64,000 nt of DNA. It comes from Bosea vaviloviae (GTDB lineage Bacteria; Pseudomonadota; Alphaproteobacteria; Rhizobiales; Beijerinckiaceae). A program made the position numbers and the translations under genes. Where the stretch lies: positions 2,285,001-2,349,000 of the forward strand of contig NZ_CP017147.1 of NCBI RefSeq assembly GCF_001741865.1, read 5' to 3'. The notes below the pieces were generated by a model that saw only the letters and a program-made list of their open reading frames with translations, had not been told where the DNA came from and searched no databases. This document shows, piece by piece, positions 9,031-18,458 of this stretch. How positions within the stretch are numbered: the first letter of the stretch is position 1; each line of letters opens with the position of its first letter.

Positions 9031-9414
9031 TCAGGCAGCGCAGACCGATTCGATCTTGGTCTTCAGCGTCTGAGCGTTGAACGGCTTGACGATGTAGTTG
9101 TTCACGCCGGCCTTCTTGGCGGCGATGACGTTTTCGGTCTTGGATTCAGCGGTTACGATAATGAAAGGCGTCTGCGACAGCGCGTCTTCCTCGCGCACGC
9201 GGCGCAGCAATTCGAAGCCGGTCATCGGCTCCATGTTCCAGTCCGAGATCACCAGCCCGTATTTCTTGTCGCGCATCTTGGCGATCGCCGCGGAGCCGTC
9301 GGATGCATCGTCGACATCCTCGAAGCCGAGCTGCTTCAGGAGATTGCGGATGATTCGGACCATGGTCTGATAATCATCGACCACCAGGATCGGCATGGAG
9401 GGGTCGAGAGCCAT
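9031..9414 (-). CDS. cheY: CheY-like single-domain response regulator
   Basis: 127 aa, a stand-alone receiver domain. ILVVDDYQTMVR supplies the acidic pair, Asp58 in VISDWNMEPMTG is the phosphorylation site, the switch Thr is in FIIVTAES and the conserved Lys in NYIVKPFNA. It lacks any output domain, so it would act by binding a partner such as the flagellar motor or a chemotaxis protein. WNMEPMTGFELL is typical of motor-binding CheY proteins. No histidine kinase lies next to it; the only chemoreceptor in the window is about 41 kb away. It converges on the HAD hydrolase, with ten bases between the stops. Confidence 0.88.
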   Translation of the reverse strand: MALDPSMPILVVDDYQTMVRIIRNLLKQLGFEDVDDASDGSAAIAKMRDKKYGLVISDWNMEPMTGFELLRRVREEDALSQTPFIIVTAESKTENVIAAKKAGVNNYIVKPFNAQTLKTKIESVCAA

Positions 9415-9716
9415 TATGGTGCTCCAAGCATCAAATTCGCAGGGCGGGGCGATACCCAGGCTGCGTGCCGTCTCTAGCGGGCGGCCATGGATCGACTGTC
9501 TTAGTCCTGCGGCGTTTCAAAGCGGTTAATCCAATGCCGGAGTGACCCAACGGCATTTTCCGTTCTGCCGGCTGCAATTGCCTGTGATCACCAAAGTTCA
9601 ATGGTCGAAACCGGGCGGCTGTGACAGTCTTTCGCAGATGCGAGATAGACGCCGGGCCGCGCCGAGGTGCTGGCCTGGAGCGCCGGCCGAGCAGGAAGAC
9701 CAGGAAGACCAGGACG
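9415..9716. other. Intergenic region between cheY and maoC
   Basis: About 300 bases separate the divergent cheY and maoC-type genes, so both promoters should lie here, but I could not pick out convincing -35/-10 boxes. The right end (9692-9718) holds a 9-bp unit CAGGAAGAC repeated almost three times, running into the maoC start codon; each copy carries an AGGA ribosome-binding core. No open reading frame here looks real. Confidence 0.6.
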
Positions 9717-9718
9717 AT
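9692..9718. repeat. 9-bp tandem repeat carrying ribosome-binding cores
   Basis: CAGGAAGAC, CAGGAAGAC, CAGGACGAT in immediate succession. The third unit overlaps the maoC ATG. The repeated AGGAAG offers two or three alternative Shine-Dalgarno positions, so copy number could tune translation. Confidence 0.8.
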
Positions 9719-10157
9719 GACCAGCTCTCTTTATCAGGTTCATGCTTTTGAGGATCTGTCGATCGGGCAGAACGAGAGCCTGATGCGTACCGTGATGGAG
9801 CGCGACATCTCGCTTTTCGCCGATCTCTCGGGCGATGCGAATCCGATCCATCTCTGCGACCACTATGCCGCCAACACCAAGTTCGGCCAGCGCATCGCCC
9901 ATGGCATGCTGACCGCGAGCCTCGTCTCGGCGCTTCTCGGCACACGCCTGCCGGGGCCGGGCGCGGTTTATCTCTCGCAGACGCTGACCTTCCTTGCACC
10001 GGTCAAGATCGGCGATGTCGTCACTGCCCGCGTCGAGGTGGTGGAGCTGGTGGCCGAGCGCAGGCGGGCGCGGCTGTTCTGCGAATGCCTGGTCGACGGC
10101 AAGGCCGTGCTGGAGGGCGAGGCCTGGGTTGCGCTGCCGCCTGCTCGAAAGCTCTGA
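9717..10157 (+). CDS. MaoC-family (R)-specific enoyl-CoA hydratase
   Basis: 146 aa hotdog-fold dehydratase. The catalytic signature is FADLSGDANPIHLCDHYA (Asp and His) followed by GQRIAHGMLTASLVSALLG. It would hydrate trans-2-enoyl-CoA to (R)-3-hydroxyacyl-CoA, a link from beta-oxidation to polyhydroxyalkanoate synthesis (PhaJ-type), though other MaoC roles are possible. The ATG directly after the 9-bp repeats was chosen over the earlier in-frame start because homology begins there. It begins the long same-strand run through ribF, ileS and lspA to mutL. Confidence 0.88.
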   Translation: MTSSLYQVHAFEDLSIGQNESLMRTVMERDISLFADLSGDANPIHLCDHYAANTKFGQRIAHGMLTASLVSALLGTRLPGPGAVYLSQTLTFLAPVKIGDVVTARVEVVELVAERRRARLFCECLVDGKAVLEGEAWVALPPARKL

Positions 10158-10166
10158 GGCAACTGT

Positions 10167-10218
10167 GAGATACAGGGCTTGTTTGAGATAAGGGCTTGGG
10201 TGAGTTAAAGGCTTGGCC
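10167..10218. repeat. Three imperfect 17-18 bp tandem repeats in the ribF leader
   Basis: Units GAGATACAGGGCTTGTTT, GAGATAAGGGCTTGGGT and GAGTTAAAGGCTTGGCC follow each other between the maoC stop and ribF. They are more diverged than the other arrays, suggesting an older duplication. No FMN riboswitch fold was recognised here. Confidence 0.75.
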
Positions 10219-10292
10219 TTGACGCCTCTGCGGCCTTGAGGCCAAACACTGCTCCGGCCCGGGCTCCTCGGGCGCCCGGACGCTTGCGATCG

Positions 10293-11306
10293 ATGACCTT
10301 CCCCGCCGATGCGCCGCCTGCCGACGTGCAGCCTTCCGACGCGCAGCTTTCCGACATGCATGCCGCCTTCGTTCTCGACGTCGAGAAACCGGCTCCCGAC
10401 GCCCTGCGCGGCGCGGTCCTGGCGCTCGGCAATTTCGACGGGGTTCATCGCGGCCATGCCGAGCTTGCCCGCGTCGCGGTCGCGATGGCGACCGAGCGTG
10501 GGACCAAAGCCGCCGCACTGACCTTCGAGCCGCATCCGCGCAGCGTCTTCCGCCCCGATCAGCCGGTGTTCCGTTTGACGCCGCCGGCCGTGAAGCTGGA
10601 GCTGCTCGGCCAGGCCGGCCTGCCAGTGACCTTCATCCTGCCTTTCGACCGTGGCGTGGCGGCGGTCAGCGCCGAGGCCTTCGTCGATGATCTGCTGCTC
10701 GGCAAGCTGGGGGCGACCGGGCTTGTCTGCGGCTATGACTTCCATTTCGGCCAGGGCCGCGCCGGCTCGCCCGAGATGCTGCAGGCTCGCGCAGGGATGC
10801 GGGGCGTGCCCGTCGCGGTCGTGCCGCCCTATGCCTGGGCCGGCGAGCCGGTCTCCTCGACATTGATCCGTATCGCGCTCGAGGCCGGCGATGTCGCCCG
10901 CGCGGCGGATTTTCTGGGCCGGCCATGGTTCGTGCGCGGTGTCGTTGCCCATGGCGACAAGCGCGGCCGCGATCTCGGCTATCCGACCGCCAACATGCAC
11001 CTCGCCCGCGATTGCAAGCTGCGCTACGGCATCTATGCGGTCAGGATGAAGATCGACGGCGTCTGGCATGACGGCGTCGCCAGCTTCGGCAGCCGCCCGA
11101 CCTTCGACGACGGTGCGCCGCGATTGGAGACCTTCGTCTTCGATTTCTCCGGCGACCTCTATGGCAAGCAGGTCGATGTCGCGCTCGTCTCCTGGCTGCG
11201 CGGCGAGGCGAAGTTCGATACGCTCGAGGCGCTGATCGTGCAGATGGATGCCGATAGCGTGGGAGCGCGCGACATCTTGGCGAAAACGCCGCCCTTCCTT
11301 CCGTAG
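10293..11306 (+). CDS. ribF: Bifunctional riboflavin kinase / FAD synthetase
   Basis: 337 aa. The N-terminal nucleotidyltransferase has GNFDGVHRGHAEL, GYDFHFGQGRAGS and SSTLIRIAL; the C-terminal riboflavin kinase has GDKRGRDLGYPTANM and YGIYAVRM. It makes FMN and FAD from riboflavin in the cytoplasm. The ATG at 10293 is used; the N-terminal ~35 residues before VEKPAP are low complexity (PPADVQPSDAQLSDM, again repeat-like), so a start at 10356 is possible. It sits upstream of ileS, as in most Proteobacteria. Confidence 0.93.
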   Translation: MTFPADAPPADVQPSDAQLSDMHAAFVLDVEKPAPDALRGAVLALGNFDGVHRGHAELARVAVAMATERGTKAAALTFEPHPRSVFRPDQPVFRLTPPAVKLELLGQAGLPVTFILPFDRGVAAVSAEAFVDDLLLGKLGATGLVCGYDFHFGQGRAGSPEMLQARAGMRGVPVAVVPPYAWAGEPVSSTLIRIALEAGDVARAADFLGRPWFVRGVVAHGDKRGRDLGYPTANMHLARDCKLRYGIYAVRMKIDGVWHDGVASFGSRPTFDDGAPRLETFVFDFSGDLYGKQVDVALVSWLRGEAKFDTLEALIVQMDADSVGARDILAKTPPFLP

Positions 11307-11512
11307 ACCGCGTTTGCTAGAAGCCGCAGATGCTTGCTGATCGCGCCACGTTCATAGACCTCCGGCGAATTACGGGCCCGGCTGCCGCCCTGCGCTGACG
11401 CGCGGGCGCTTGCGCAAGCCGGGGTGACCATCGCTTCCCAGTTTCACGATGGACCAGCGCCGCGCCAGCCTCGAATGGCCCGCTTGTCCTCATTGCCCGA
11501 GCCGGACCCGAG

Positions 11513-14470
11513 ATGACCGACAAAGCCGCCGACAAGACCGAAACCGTCGACTATTCCCAGACGCTGTTCCTGCCTCAGACAGAGTTCCCGATGCGCGCGG
11601 GGTTGCCGCAGCGCGAGCCGGAACTGCTCGCCCGCTGGGCCAGGATCGACCTCTACAAGAAGCTGCGCGCCACCGCGAAGGGGCGCGACCGCTTCGTGCT
11701 GCATGACGGCCCGCCCTACGCCAATGGCAACATCCATATCGGCCATGTGCTCAACAAGGTGCTGAAGGATCTCGTCGCGCGCTCGCAGCAGATGCTCGGC
11801 TTCGATTCGAACTATGTGCCGGGCTGGGACTGCCACGGCCTGCCGATCGAATGGAAGATCGAGGAGCAGTACCGCGCCAAGGGCCTCAACAAGGACGACG
11901 TGCCGGTCGTCGAATTCCGCAAGGAATGCCGCGCCTTCGCCGAGAAATGGGTCGATGTCCAGCGCGAGGAGTTCAAGCGCCTGGGCGTCGAGGGCGATTG
12001 GGCCGACCCTTATCTCACCATGGCCTATCCGGCCGAGGCGCAGATCGCCCGCGAGATCATGAAGTTCGCCGAGACCGGCCAGCTCTATCGCGGCTCCAAG
12101 CCGGTGATGTGGTCCGTGGTCGAGAAGACCGCGCTGGCCGAGGCCGAGGTCGAGTATGAGGAGCATGTCAGCGACACGGTGTTCGTGGCGTTTCCGGTCG
12201 TCGCGCCTGCCGGCAGCCTCGCTGATGCCTCGATCCTGATCTGGACGACCACGCCCTGGACGATCCCCGGCAACCGCGCGATCTCCTTCCACAACAAGAT
12301 CGCCTATGGGCTTTACCGCATCACTGCAGCGCCCGAAGGCAATTGGGCCAAGGTCGGCGCGAGCTATGTGCTCGCCAAGAACCTCGCCGAAGGCGTCTTC
12401 AAGGCGGCGAAGGTGGAAGCCTTCGAGCTGGTTTCGGATGTATCGGCCCATGAGCTCGCCGGCCTGACCTGCGCTCATCCGCTGCGCGGCCAGGGCTATG
12501 ATTTCGACGTGCCGCTGCTCGACGGCGACCATGTCACCGACGATGCCGGCACGGGCTTCGTCCACACCGCGCCCGGCCATGGCCGCGAGGACTTCGACGT
12601 CTGGATGGCCAATGGCCAGAAGCTGTCCAAGCGCGGCATCGAAACGCATATCCCCTACACCGTCGATGCCGATGGTCGCTTCACCAAGGATGCCCCCGGC
12701 TTCGAAGGCAAGCAGGTCATCACCGACAAGGGCGAGAAGGGCGATGCCAACGAAGCCGTGATCAAGGCCCTTGCCGCCAGCGGTCATCTCGTCGCGCGCG
12801 GTCGGTTGAAGCACCAGTATCCGCATAGCTGGCGCTCGAAGAAGCCGGTCATCTTCCGCAACACGCCGCAATGGTTCATCGCCATGGACAAGGCGGTCGA
12901 GGTGCTTGGCAACCGCAGTTTGCGCGAGGTTGCGCTCGGCGCGATCAAGGACACGCAATGGGTGCCCGCCGCTGGTGAAAACCGCATCAACGGCATGATC
13001 GCCAACCGTCCCGACTGGGTGGTCTCGCGCCAGCGCGCCTGGGGCGTTCCGATCACCGTCTTCGTCGAGAAGGAGACGGGTGCAATCCTGGTCGACGCCA
13101 AGGTCAACGCCGCGATCGCGGATGCCTTCGAGCTGGAAGGCGCCGACGCCTGGTTTACCGACCTGGATGGCGCACGCTTCCTGGAGCCCTTCGGCTACGA
13201 TCCGGCTGCCTATGAGCGCGTCACCGACGTGCTCGACGTCTGGTTCGATTCCGGCTCGACCCACGCCTTCACGCTGGAGAAGCGCCCGGATCTGCGCGCT
13301 CGCCGGCGCGGCGATGGCGGCAATGACCGGGTGATGTATCTCGAAGGCTCCGACCAGCATCGCGGCTGGTTCCATTCGAGCCTGCTCGAAAGCTGCGGCA
13401 CGCGCGGCCGGGCGCCCTTCGACGTCGTCCTGACCCACGGCTTCTGCCTCGACGAGAAGGGCGAGAAGATGTCGAAGTCGAAGGGCAACGTCACCGCCCC
13501 GCAGGACATCATCAAGGATTCGGGCGCCGACATCCTGCGCCTCTGGGTCGCGGCGGCCGATTATTCCGACGATCTGCGCATCGGCAAGGAGATCCTCAAG
13601 ACCTTCGTCGAGACCTATCGCAAGCTGCGCAACACCACGCGCTGGATGCTCGGCACGCTCGCCCATTTCAGCGAGGACATCCGGGTCAACGAGCCGCAGA
13701 CCATGCCGGAGCTGGAGCGGTTGATGCTGCATCGGCTCGCCGAGCTCGGGCCGCAGGTCGAGGAGGCCTATCGCACCTACGACTACAAGAAGGTGGTGAA
13801 CCTGCTCTCGCAGTTCATGAACACCGAGCTTTCGGCCTTCTATTTCGACATCCGCAAGGACGCGCTCTATTGCGATCCGTTGTCGAGCCATGTCCGCAAG
13901 AGCGCACTGACGGTCGTCGATCATCTCTTCCGTTGCCTGGCCACCTGGCTCGCGCCGATCCTGGTCTTCACCACGGAAGAGGCCTGGCTGGAGCGCTATC
14001 CCGAGCAGAAGGCGATGGACGCCTCGGTGCATCTCGAACTCTTCGCGCAAGCGCCTGAAGCTTGGCTCGATCCGGAGCTCGCCGAGCGCTGGAGCAAGAT
14101 CCGCCGCGTCCGCCGCGTCGTCACCGGCGCGCTGGAGCTGGAGCGGGCGGGCAAGCGCATCGGCTCCTCGCTGGAGGCCGCGCCCAAGGTCTATATCGAC
14201 GAACCCGATCTGAGGGCCGCGCTTTCGGGCGTCGATCTCGCCGAGATCAGCATCACCTCGGGCATCGCGCTTGGCGCGGGCGAGGGGCCGCAGGACGCCT
14301 TCCGCCTGGCCGATGTGCCGGGCGTCGCGGTTGTCTCCGCGCGGGCACCGGGCGTCAAATGCGCCCGTTCCTGGAAGTATTTCGATGCCGCGCTGGCCGA
14401 TCCCGCCTATCCGGAGGTAACGCCGCGCGACGCCAAGGCCTTGCGCGAGCTTGGGCAGCGCGCGCGATGA
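11513..14470 (+). CDS. ileS: Isoleucyl-tRNA synthetase
   Basis: 985 aa class I aminoacyl-tRNA synthetase charging tRNA-Ile. [16 protein letters not shown] contains the HIGH motif; [12 protein letters not shown] is the KMSKS loop; the editing domain lies between them ([13 protein letters not shown] is its hallmark). Conserved [13 protein letters not shown] and [10 protein letters not shown] are present. A C-terminal anticodon-binding domain follows, but the family's zinc-binding Cys cluster is not obvious at the end. The stop overlaps the lspA start, so the two are translationally coupled. Confidence 0.97.
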   Translation: MTDKAADKTETVDYSQTLFLPQTEFPMRAGLPQREPELLARWARIDLYKKLRATAKGRDRFVLHDGPPYANGNIHIGHVLNKVLKDLVARSQQMLGFDSNYVPGWDCHGLPIEWKIEEQYRAKGLNKDDVPVVEFRKECRAFAEKWVDVQREEFKRLGVEGDWADPYLTMAYPAEAQIAREIMKFAETGQLYRGSKPVMWSVVEKTALAEAEVEYEEHVSDTVFVAFPVVAPAGSLADASILIWTTTPWTIPGNRAISFHNKIAYGLYRITAAPEGNWAKVGASYVLAKNLAEGVFKAAKVEAFELVSDVSAHELAGLTCAHPLRGQGYDFDVPLLDGDHVTDDAGTGFVHTAPGHGREDFDVWMANGQKLSKRGIETHIPYTVDADGRFTKDAPGFEGKQVITDKGEKGDANEAVIKALAASGHLVARGRLKHQYPHSWRSKKPVIFRNTPQWFIAMDKAVEVLGNRSLREVALGAIKDTQWVPAAGENRINGMIANRPDWVVSRQRAWGVPITVFVEKETGAILVDAKVNAAIADAFELEGADAWFTDLDGARFLEPFGYDPAAYERVTDVLDVWFDSGSTHAFTLEKRPDLRARRRGDGGNDRVMYLEGSDQHRGWFHSSLLESCGTRGRAPFDVVLTHGFCLDEKGEKMSKSKGNVTAPQDIIKDSGADILRLWVAAADYSDDLRIGKEILKTFVETYRKLRNTTRWMLGTLAHFSEDIRVNEPQTMPELERLMLHRLAELGPQVEEAYRTYDYKKVVNLLSQFMNTELSAFYFDIRKDALYCDPLSSHVRKSALTVVDHLFRCLATWLAPILVFTTEEAWLERYPEQKAMDASVHLELFAQAPEAWLDPELAERWSKIRRVRRVVTGALELERAGKRIGSSLEAAPKVYIDEPDLRAALSGVDLAEISITSGIALGAGEGPQDAFRLADVPGVAVVSARAPGVKCARSWKYFDAALADPAYPEVTPRDAKALRELGQRAR

Positions 14471-14949
14471 TGCCGGTGCGTCGTCTCGGCGTCTTCATCG
14501 TCGCTCTGGTCTTCGGGCTTGATCAGGCGCTCAAGCTCTGGCTGCTCTTCGGCGTTCGGCTGGCCGAAAACGGTCCCTTCGAGGTCGCGCCCTTCATGGA
14601 GATCGTGCTCGCCTGGAATCGCGGCATCTCCTATGGCCTGTTCCAGCAGGATGGCGACCTCGGCCGCTGGCTCCTGGTCGTGATCTCGTTCGTTGCCGCT
14701 ATCTGGCTCGGGCGCTGGATGTGGCGCGAGACGCGGCGATTGACCGTCGTCAGCCTGGCGCTGATCGTCGGCGGAGCGCTGGGCAACGGCCTCGACCGTG
14801 CGGTCTATGGCGCTGTCGTCGACTTCGTGCATCTGCATCACGGCAGCTTCAGCTGGTACATCTTCAACATCGCCGATGCGGCGATCGTTGTCGGCGTGGC
14901 CGCTCTGCTATATGAGTCCTTCCGTTCCAGCCCGGATAAGCCGGCATGA
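14467..14949 (+). CDS. lspA: Lipoprotein signal peptidase (signal peptidase II)
   Basis: 160 aa inner-membrane aspartyl protease that removes signal peptides of prolipoproteins. Four membrane segments can be seen. The catalytic Asp residues are in [18 protein letters not shown] and [11 protein letters not shown], and the conserved [11 protein letters not shown] loop is present. The start ATGATG overlaps the ileS stop (ATGA). The ileS-lspA pair is a classic arrangement. Confidence 0.95.
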   Translation: MMPVRRLGVFIVALVFGLDQALKLWLLFGVRLAENGPFEVAPFMEIVLAWNRGISYGLFQQDGDLGRWLLVVISFVAAIWLGRWMWRETRRLTVVSLALIVGGALGNGLDRAVYGAVVDFVHLHHGSFSWYIFNIADAAIVVGVAALLYESFRSSPDKPA

Positions 14950-15023
14950 TGCGCAACTCGCCATCGTTTTGCCGCGCGCCTGAGGTTGAAGTGGGGATGA
15001 AAAAATCCCGAGGGAGGTTTGAG

Positions 15024-15689
15024 ATGGCTCATCGCATCCGCGTGACGCATTGGCTCCTGGCCGGTGGGCTGCTGCTTGCGACCTCGCCCGCCTTTGCGCA
15101 GGAAGGCATGCTCTTCAAGAATTTGATGGAGGGCGTCATCGGCGGCAAGGCCAATAACGACATCGAATACCGGCAGCGGCCGCCTCTCGTGGTGCCTCCC
15201 GGTTCGACCCTGCCGCGGCCGCAGGAGCCGGCGAGCGCGCGCAATGCCGCCTGGCCGAACGATCCTGACATCGTCCGGCGTCGCGCCGAGGATGCGCGCG
15301 CGCTGGTGCCCGCGACCGAGCGCGAGAAGTACAAGGACAATCAGCGCCCGCTGCTGAGCCAGGAAGAGCTGCAAAAGGGCCGTGTCGCAGGCCGCGACAG
15401 CCGGCCGTTCCAGCCGCAGCAGTCGAAGACCTATGAGGAAAACATCGCCCCGATCCGGACCGGCCGCGACATCGCCGCGGGCAAGAATGCCGAGGATCTG
15501 GCGAGCCTGACCTATGGCAGCGAGCCGGAGCGGAAATATCTCTACGAGCCGCCGGTCGGCTACCGTCGCCCGGCCGGGACGGCGCCGGTCGGACCTGGCA
15601 GGAATGGCCCGCGCGAGGACACGCAAGCCTTGGGGCAGAAGGAATTCGTTCAGGGTACGCCCATGCCGACCCTGCCGGCGACCAACTGA
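15024..15689 (+). CDS. Secreted/periplasmic protein of unknown function
   Basis: 221 aa. A clean signal peptide (HWLLAGGLLLATSPAFA|Q) begins at the ATG at 15024, which has GGAGG six bases upstream; two earlier in-frame ATGs have poorer sites. The mature part is hydrophilic, rich in Arg, Pro and Gln, probably disordered (RPPLVVPPGSTLPRPQEP; PPVGYRRPAGTAPVGPG). It has a single Cys-free chain and no recognised domain. Its position between lspA and the M16 pair suggests an envelope role, but that is only inference. Confidence 0.75.
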   Translation: MAHRIRVTHWLLAGGLLLATSPAFAQEGMLFKNLMEGVIGGKANNDIEYRQRPPLVVPPGSTLPRPQEPASARNAAWPNDPDIVRRRAEDARALVPATEREKYKDNQRPLLSQEELQKGRVAGRDSRPFQPQQSKTYEENIAPIRTGRDIAAGKNAEDLASLTYGSEPERKYLYEPPVGYRRPAGTAPVGPGRNGPREDTQALGQKEFVQGTPMPTLPATN

Positions 15690-15768
15690 GACGGGCGTCG
15701 CGTCTGGTTCTCCGAGGGATGGCGGCCTATATGGGTTTGATAACCCGCCGCCAACCCACGGTCCCGCG

Positions 15769-17061
15769 ATGACGATCCATATCCCGCCGACCCGCATGAG
15801 TGCGCCTGTCGAGTCGTTTCGGCTCGGCAACGGCCTGGAGGTCGTGGTGGTGCCCGACCATCGCGCCCCGGTCGTCACCCATATGGTCTGGTACCGCAAC
15901 GGCTCGGCCGATGACCCGGCTGGCAAGTCCGGCATCGCCCATTTCCTCGAACATCTGATGTTCAAAGGCACGGCCCGCTGGCCGGCTGGCGAGTTCTCCA
16001 AGATCGTCGCCGGCTTCGGCGGGCAGGAGAACGCCTTCACCTCCTACGACTACACCGCCTATTTCCAGCGCGTGCCGAAGCAGCACTTGCGCGCCATGAT
16101 GGATTACGAGGCCGACCGGATGACCGGGCTCGCCTTCGACGAGAGCGTCGTCGGGCCCGAGCGCGACGTCGTGCTCGAAGAGCGCCGCATGCGCGTCGAT
16201 TCCGATCCGGCGGCTCAGCTCAGCGAGGAGTTCTCCGCGGCGCTGTTCGTGCATCACCCCTACGGCACGCCGATCATCGGCTGGGAGCACGAGATCGAGG
16301 AGCTGAACCGCGACGACGCCTTCGCCTATTACCAGCGCTTCTACACCCCTGAGAACGCGATCCTGGTCGTTGCCGGCGATGTCGAGGGCAACGAGGTGCG
16401 TGAGCTCGCCGAGGCGACCTATGGCCAGATTGCAGCGCGCGGCGAGACCCCTTCCCGCAAGCGCCCAGCCGAGCCCGATCCGCGCGCGGCGCGGCGCGTC
16501 ACGCTGAGCGATCCGCGCGTGCACCAGCCTTCGCTGCGCCGTGGCTGGCTGACGCCGACCTATCTCAGCGGTGATCGGACCGAGGTCTTCGCGCTGGAGA
16601 TCGCTGCAGAGATCCTTGGCGGCGGCACCACATCGCGACTTTATCGCAGCCTCTGCGTCGAGCAGGAGCTTGCTGCCGGCGCCAGCGCCTATTTCATGGG
16701 CTCGATGGTCGATCGCTCGGCTTTCCAGGTCTCGACCAGCCCGCGACCGGGCGTGGAGATGGCCGTGCTCGAAGCCGGCCTCGATGCCGCACTCGCGACC
16801 TTCCTGGCGGAGGGGCCCAGCGAGGTCGAGCTGACGCGCGCCCGCACGCGGCTCGTTGCCGAGACGATCTTCGCCCGCGACAGCCAGTCTTCGCTCGCCC
16901 GCATCTTTGGGGCCTCGCTTGCCGTCGGCGAGACCGTCGAGGATGTGCTGACCTGGCCAGAGCGCATCGAGGCGGTTCCGCGCGAGGCGGTCGTCGAGGC
17001 GGCGCGCCGTTATCTCCGGCCCGACCGTTCGGTCACCGGCCTTTTGCTGCCGGTCGCCTGA
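15769..17061 (+). CDS. M16 zinc peptidase, catalytic subunit
   Basis: 430 aa. The inverted zinc motif HxxEH is intact in SGIAHFLEHLMFKGT, with the third zinc ligand expected in the downstream Glu-rich helix (VVLEERRMRVD). The second half keeps the M16 fold, but the R-Y substrate-binding pair is missing (SLCVEQELAAGASAY). The adjacent M16 gene has the opposite set of residues, so the two likely form an obligate heterodimer. It lacks an obvious signal peptide. The ATG at 15769 fits the family length. Confidence 0.9.
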   Translation: MTIHIPPTRMSAPVESFRLGNGLEVVVVPDHRAPVVTHMVWYRNGSADDPAGKSGIAHFLEHLMFKGTARWPAGEFSKIVAGFGGQENAFTSYDYTAYFQRVPKQHLRAMMDYEADRMTGLAFDESVVGPERDVVLEERRMRVDSDPAAQLSEEFSAALFVHHPYGTPIIGWEHEIEELNRDDAFAYYQRFYTPENAILVVAGDVEGNEVRELAEATYGQIAARGETPSRKRPAEPDPRAARRVTLSDPRVHQPSLRRGWLTPTYLSGDRTEVFALEIAAEILGGGTTSRLYRSLCVEQELAAGASAYFMGSMVDRSAFQVSTSPRPGVEMAVLEAGLDAALATFLAEGPSEVELTRARTRLVAETIFARDSQSSLARIFGASLAVGETVEDVLTWPERIEAVPREAVVEAARRYLRPDRSVTGLLLPVA

Positions 17062-17117
17062 CCGTCTGCCCTCCTTTCAACCGGGCGGGACGTCACGTCC
17101 CGTTTTCAGGAAGCGAC

Positions 17118-18413
17118 ATGAACGCGCCCATCCCCGTTGCCCATTCCGCGATCGCTGGCCCTTCCGTCGCGGTGCAGAAAGTCCGCTCCGCTGCCGGCGT
17201 CGAGGCCTGGCTGGTCGAAGAGCATAGCCTGCCCCTGATCGCGATCGACTTCGCCTTCGACGGCGGCGCGACCCGCGACCCCGCGAACGGGACCGGCAGC
17301 GCTTATATGATCTCCGGCCTGCTCGACGAAGGCGCCGGCGATCTCGATGCCGAGGCCTTCCAGGGCAAGATGGCAGATCATGCGATCAGCCTCGGCTTCG
17401 ACGCGCGCCGCGACGATTTCCACGGCCAGCTCCAGACCCTGTCGCGCCATCGCGACACCGCTTTCGAATTGCTGGCGCTGGCGCTCAACGCGCCGCGTTT
17501 CGATGCCGATGCGGTCACGCGGGTGAAGTCGCAGATCGTCGCCGGACTGCAGCGCCAGGCGCAGAACCCCGAGACGCTCTGCCGCAATGCGCTCTATGCG
17601 GCGGCCTATCCCGGACACCCCTATGGCCGGCCCGAGAAGGGCGATATCGACAGCGTCTCGAAACTGCAGGCGGCAGGGCTGAAGGCGCTCACCCGCGATC
17701 TGCTCAGCCGCGGCGGCCTCAAGATCGTCGTGGTCGGTGACATCACCGCCGACGAGTTGGCGCAGCGTCTCGACCAGGTCTTCGGCGCCTTGCCGGAAGG
17801 CAAGCCGCGCGCTTTGCCGGGCTCGCCGCTGGCGATCCAGGGGCTGGGCCAGACCCATGTCATCGATCTCGACGTGCCCCAGACCGTGCTGCGCTTCGTC
17901 GGGCCGGGATTGATGCGCAACGATCCCGGTTTCATCGCGGGCAGCGTGCTGAACCATATCCTCGGCGGCTCGGCCTTCACCTCCCGCCTCTTCCTCGAGG
18001 TGCGCGAGAAGCGTGGCCTCGCCTATGGCGTCTCGTCCAGCCTGCTGCCCCTGCGCGAGAGCGCCATGCTCGTCGGCGGCACCGCGACGCGCAACGACCG
18101 CGCGGCGGAATCGCTTGCCGTCATCCGCGAGGAGATGGCCAAGCTCGCCAATGAGGGGCCGAGCGAGCATGAGGTCGAGGAGGCCAAGCGCTACATCATC
18201 GGCTCCTATCCGCTGCGCTTCGACACCTCGCCCAAGATCGCCGCCGAATTGCTCAGCCTCGCGGTCAATGGCTTCGAGCCGGAGTTCCTGAGCGAGCGCA
18301 ACCGGCTCTTCGCCGAGGTCACGCTCGCCGATATCGGCCGCGTGGCCAAGCGTCTGTTCGGCGATCCGCGCTTGCTGGTGCAGGCCGTCGGCCGGCCGGT
18401 CGGCCTCGTCTGA
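17118..18413 (+). CDS. M16-family peptidase subunit lacking the zinc site
   Basis: 431 aa. Where HxxEH would lie the sequence reads SAYMISGLLDEGAGD, so zinc cannot bind. The C-terminal half carries the R-Y pair in LEVREKRGLAYGVSSSL, which binds the substrate chain in M16B partners. Together with the preceding gene this matches known M16B heterodimers, in which one subunit gives the metal and the other the Arg/Tyr pair. AGGAAG lies a few bases before the ATG; the two genes are 56 bp apart and surely cotranscribed. Confidence 0.9.
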   Translation: MNAPIPVAHSAIAGPSVAVQKVRSAAGVEAWLVEEHSLPLIAIDFAFDGGATRDPANGTGSAYMISGLLDEGAGDLDAEAFQGKMADHAISLGFDARRDDFHGQLQTLSRHRDTAFELLALALNAPRFDADAVTRVKSQIVAGLQRQAQNPETLCRNALYAAAYPGHPYGRPEKGDIDSVSKLQAAGLKALTRDLLSRGGLKIVVVGDITADELAQRLDQVFGALPEGKPRALPGSPLAIQGLGQTHVIDLDVPQTVLRFVGPGLMRNDPGFIAGSVLNHILGGSAFTSRLFLEVREKRGLAYGVSSSLLPLRESAMLVGGTATRNDRAAESLAVIREEMAKLANEGPSEHEVEEAKRYIIGSYPLRFDTSPKIAAELLSLAVNGFEPEFLSERNRLFAEVTLADIGRVAKRLFGDPRLLVQAVGRPVGLV

Positions 18414-18458
18414 ACCCTCTCGTCCTTTTCCTTAGGCACAGCGACGGACCTCATCACC

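Noticed and set aside
10158..10292. FMN riboswitch before ribF
   Set aside because: The leader is short and filled with degenerate tandem repeats; I found none of the conserved RFN-element helices.
11444..14050. 868-codon minus-strand open frame
   Set aside because: It lies fully antisense to ileS; its Arg/Ala/His/Asp-rich protein shows no family motif. Long antisense frames are expected in high-GC DNA.
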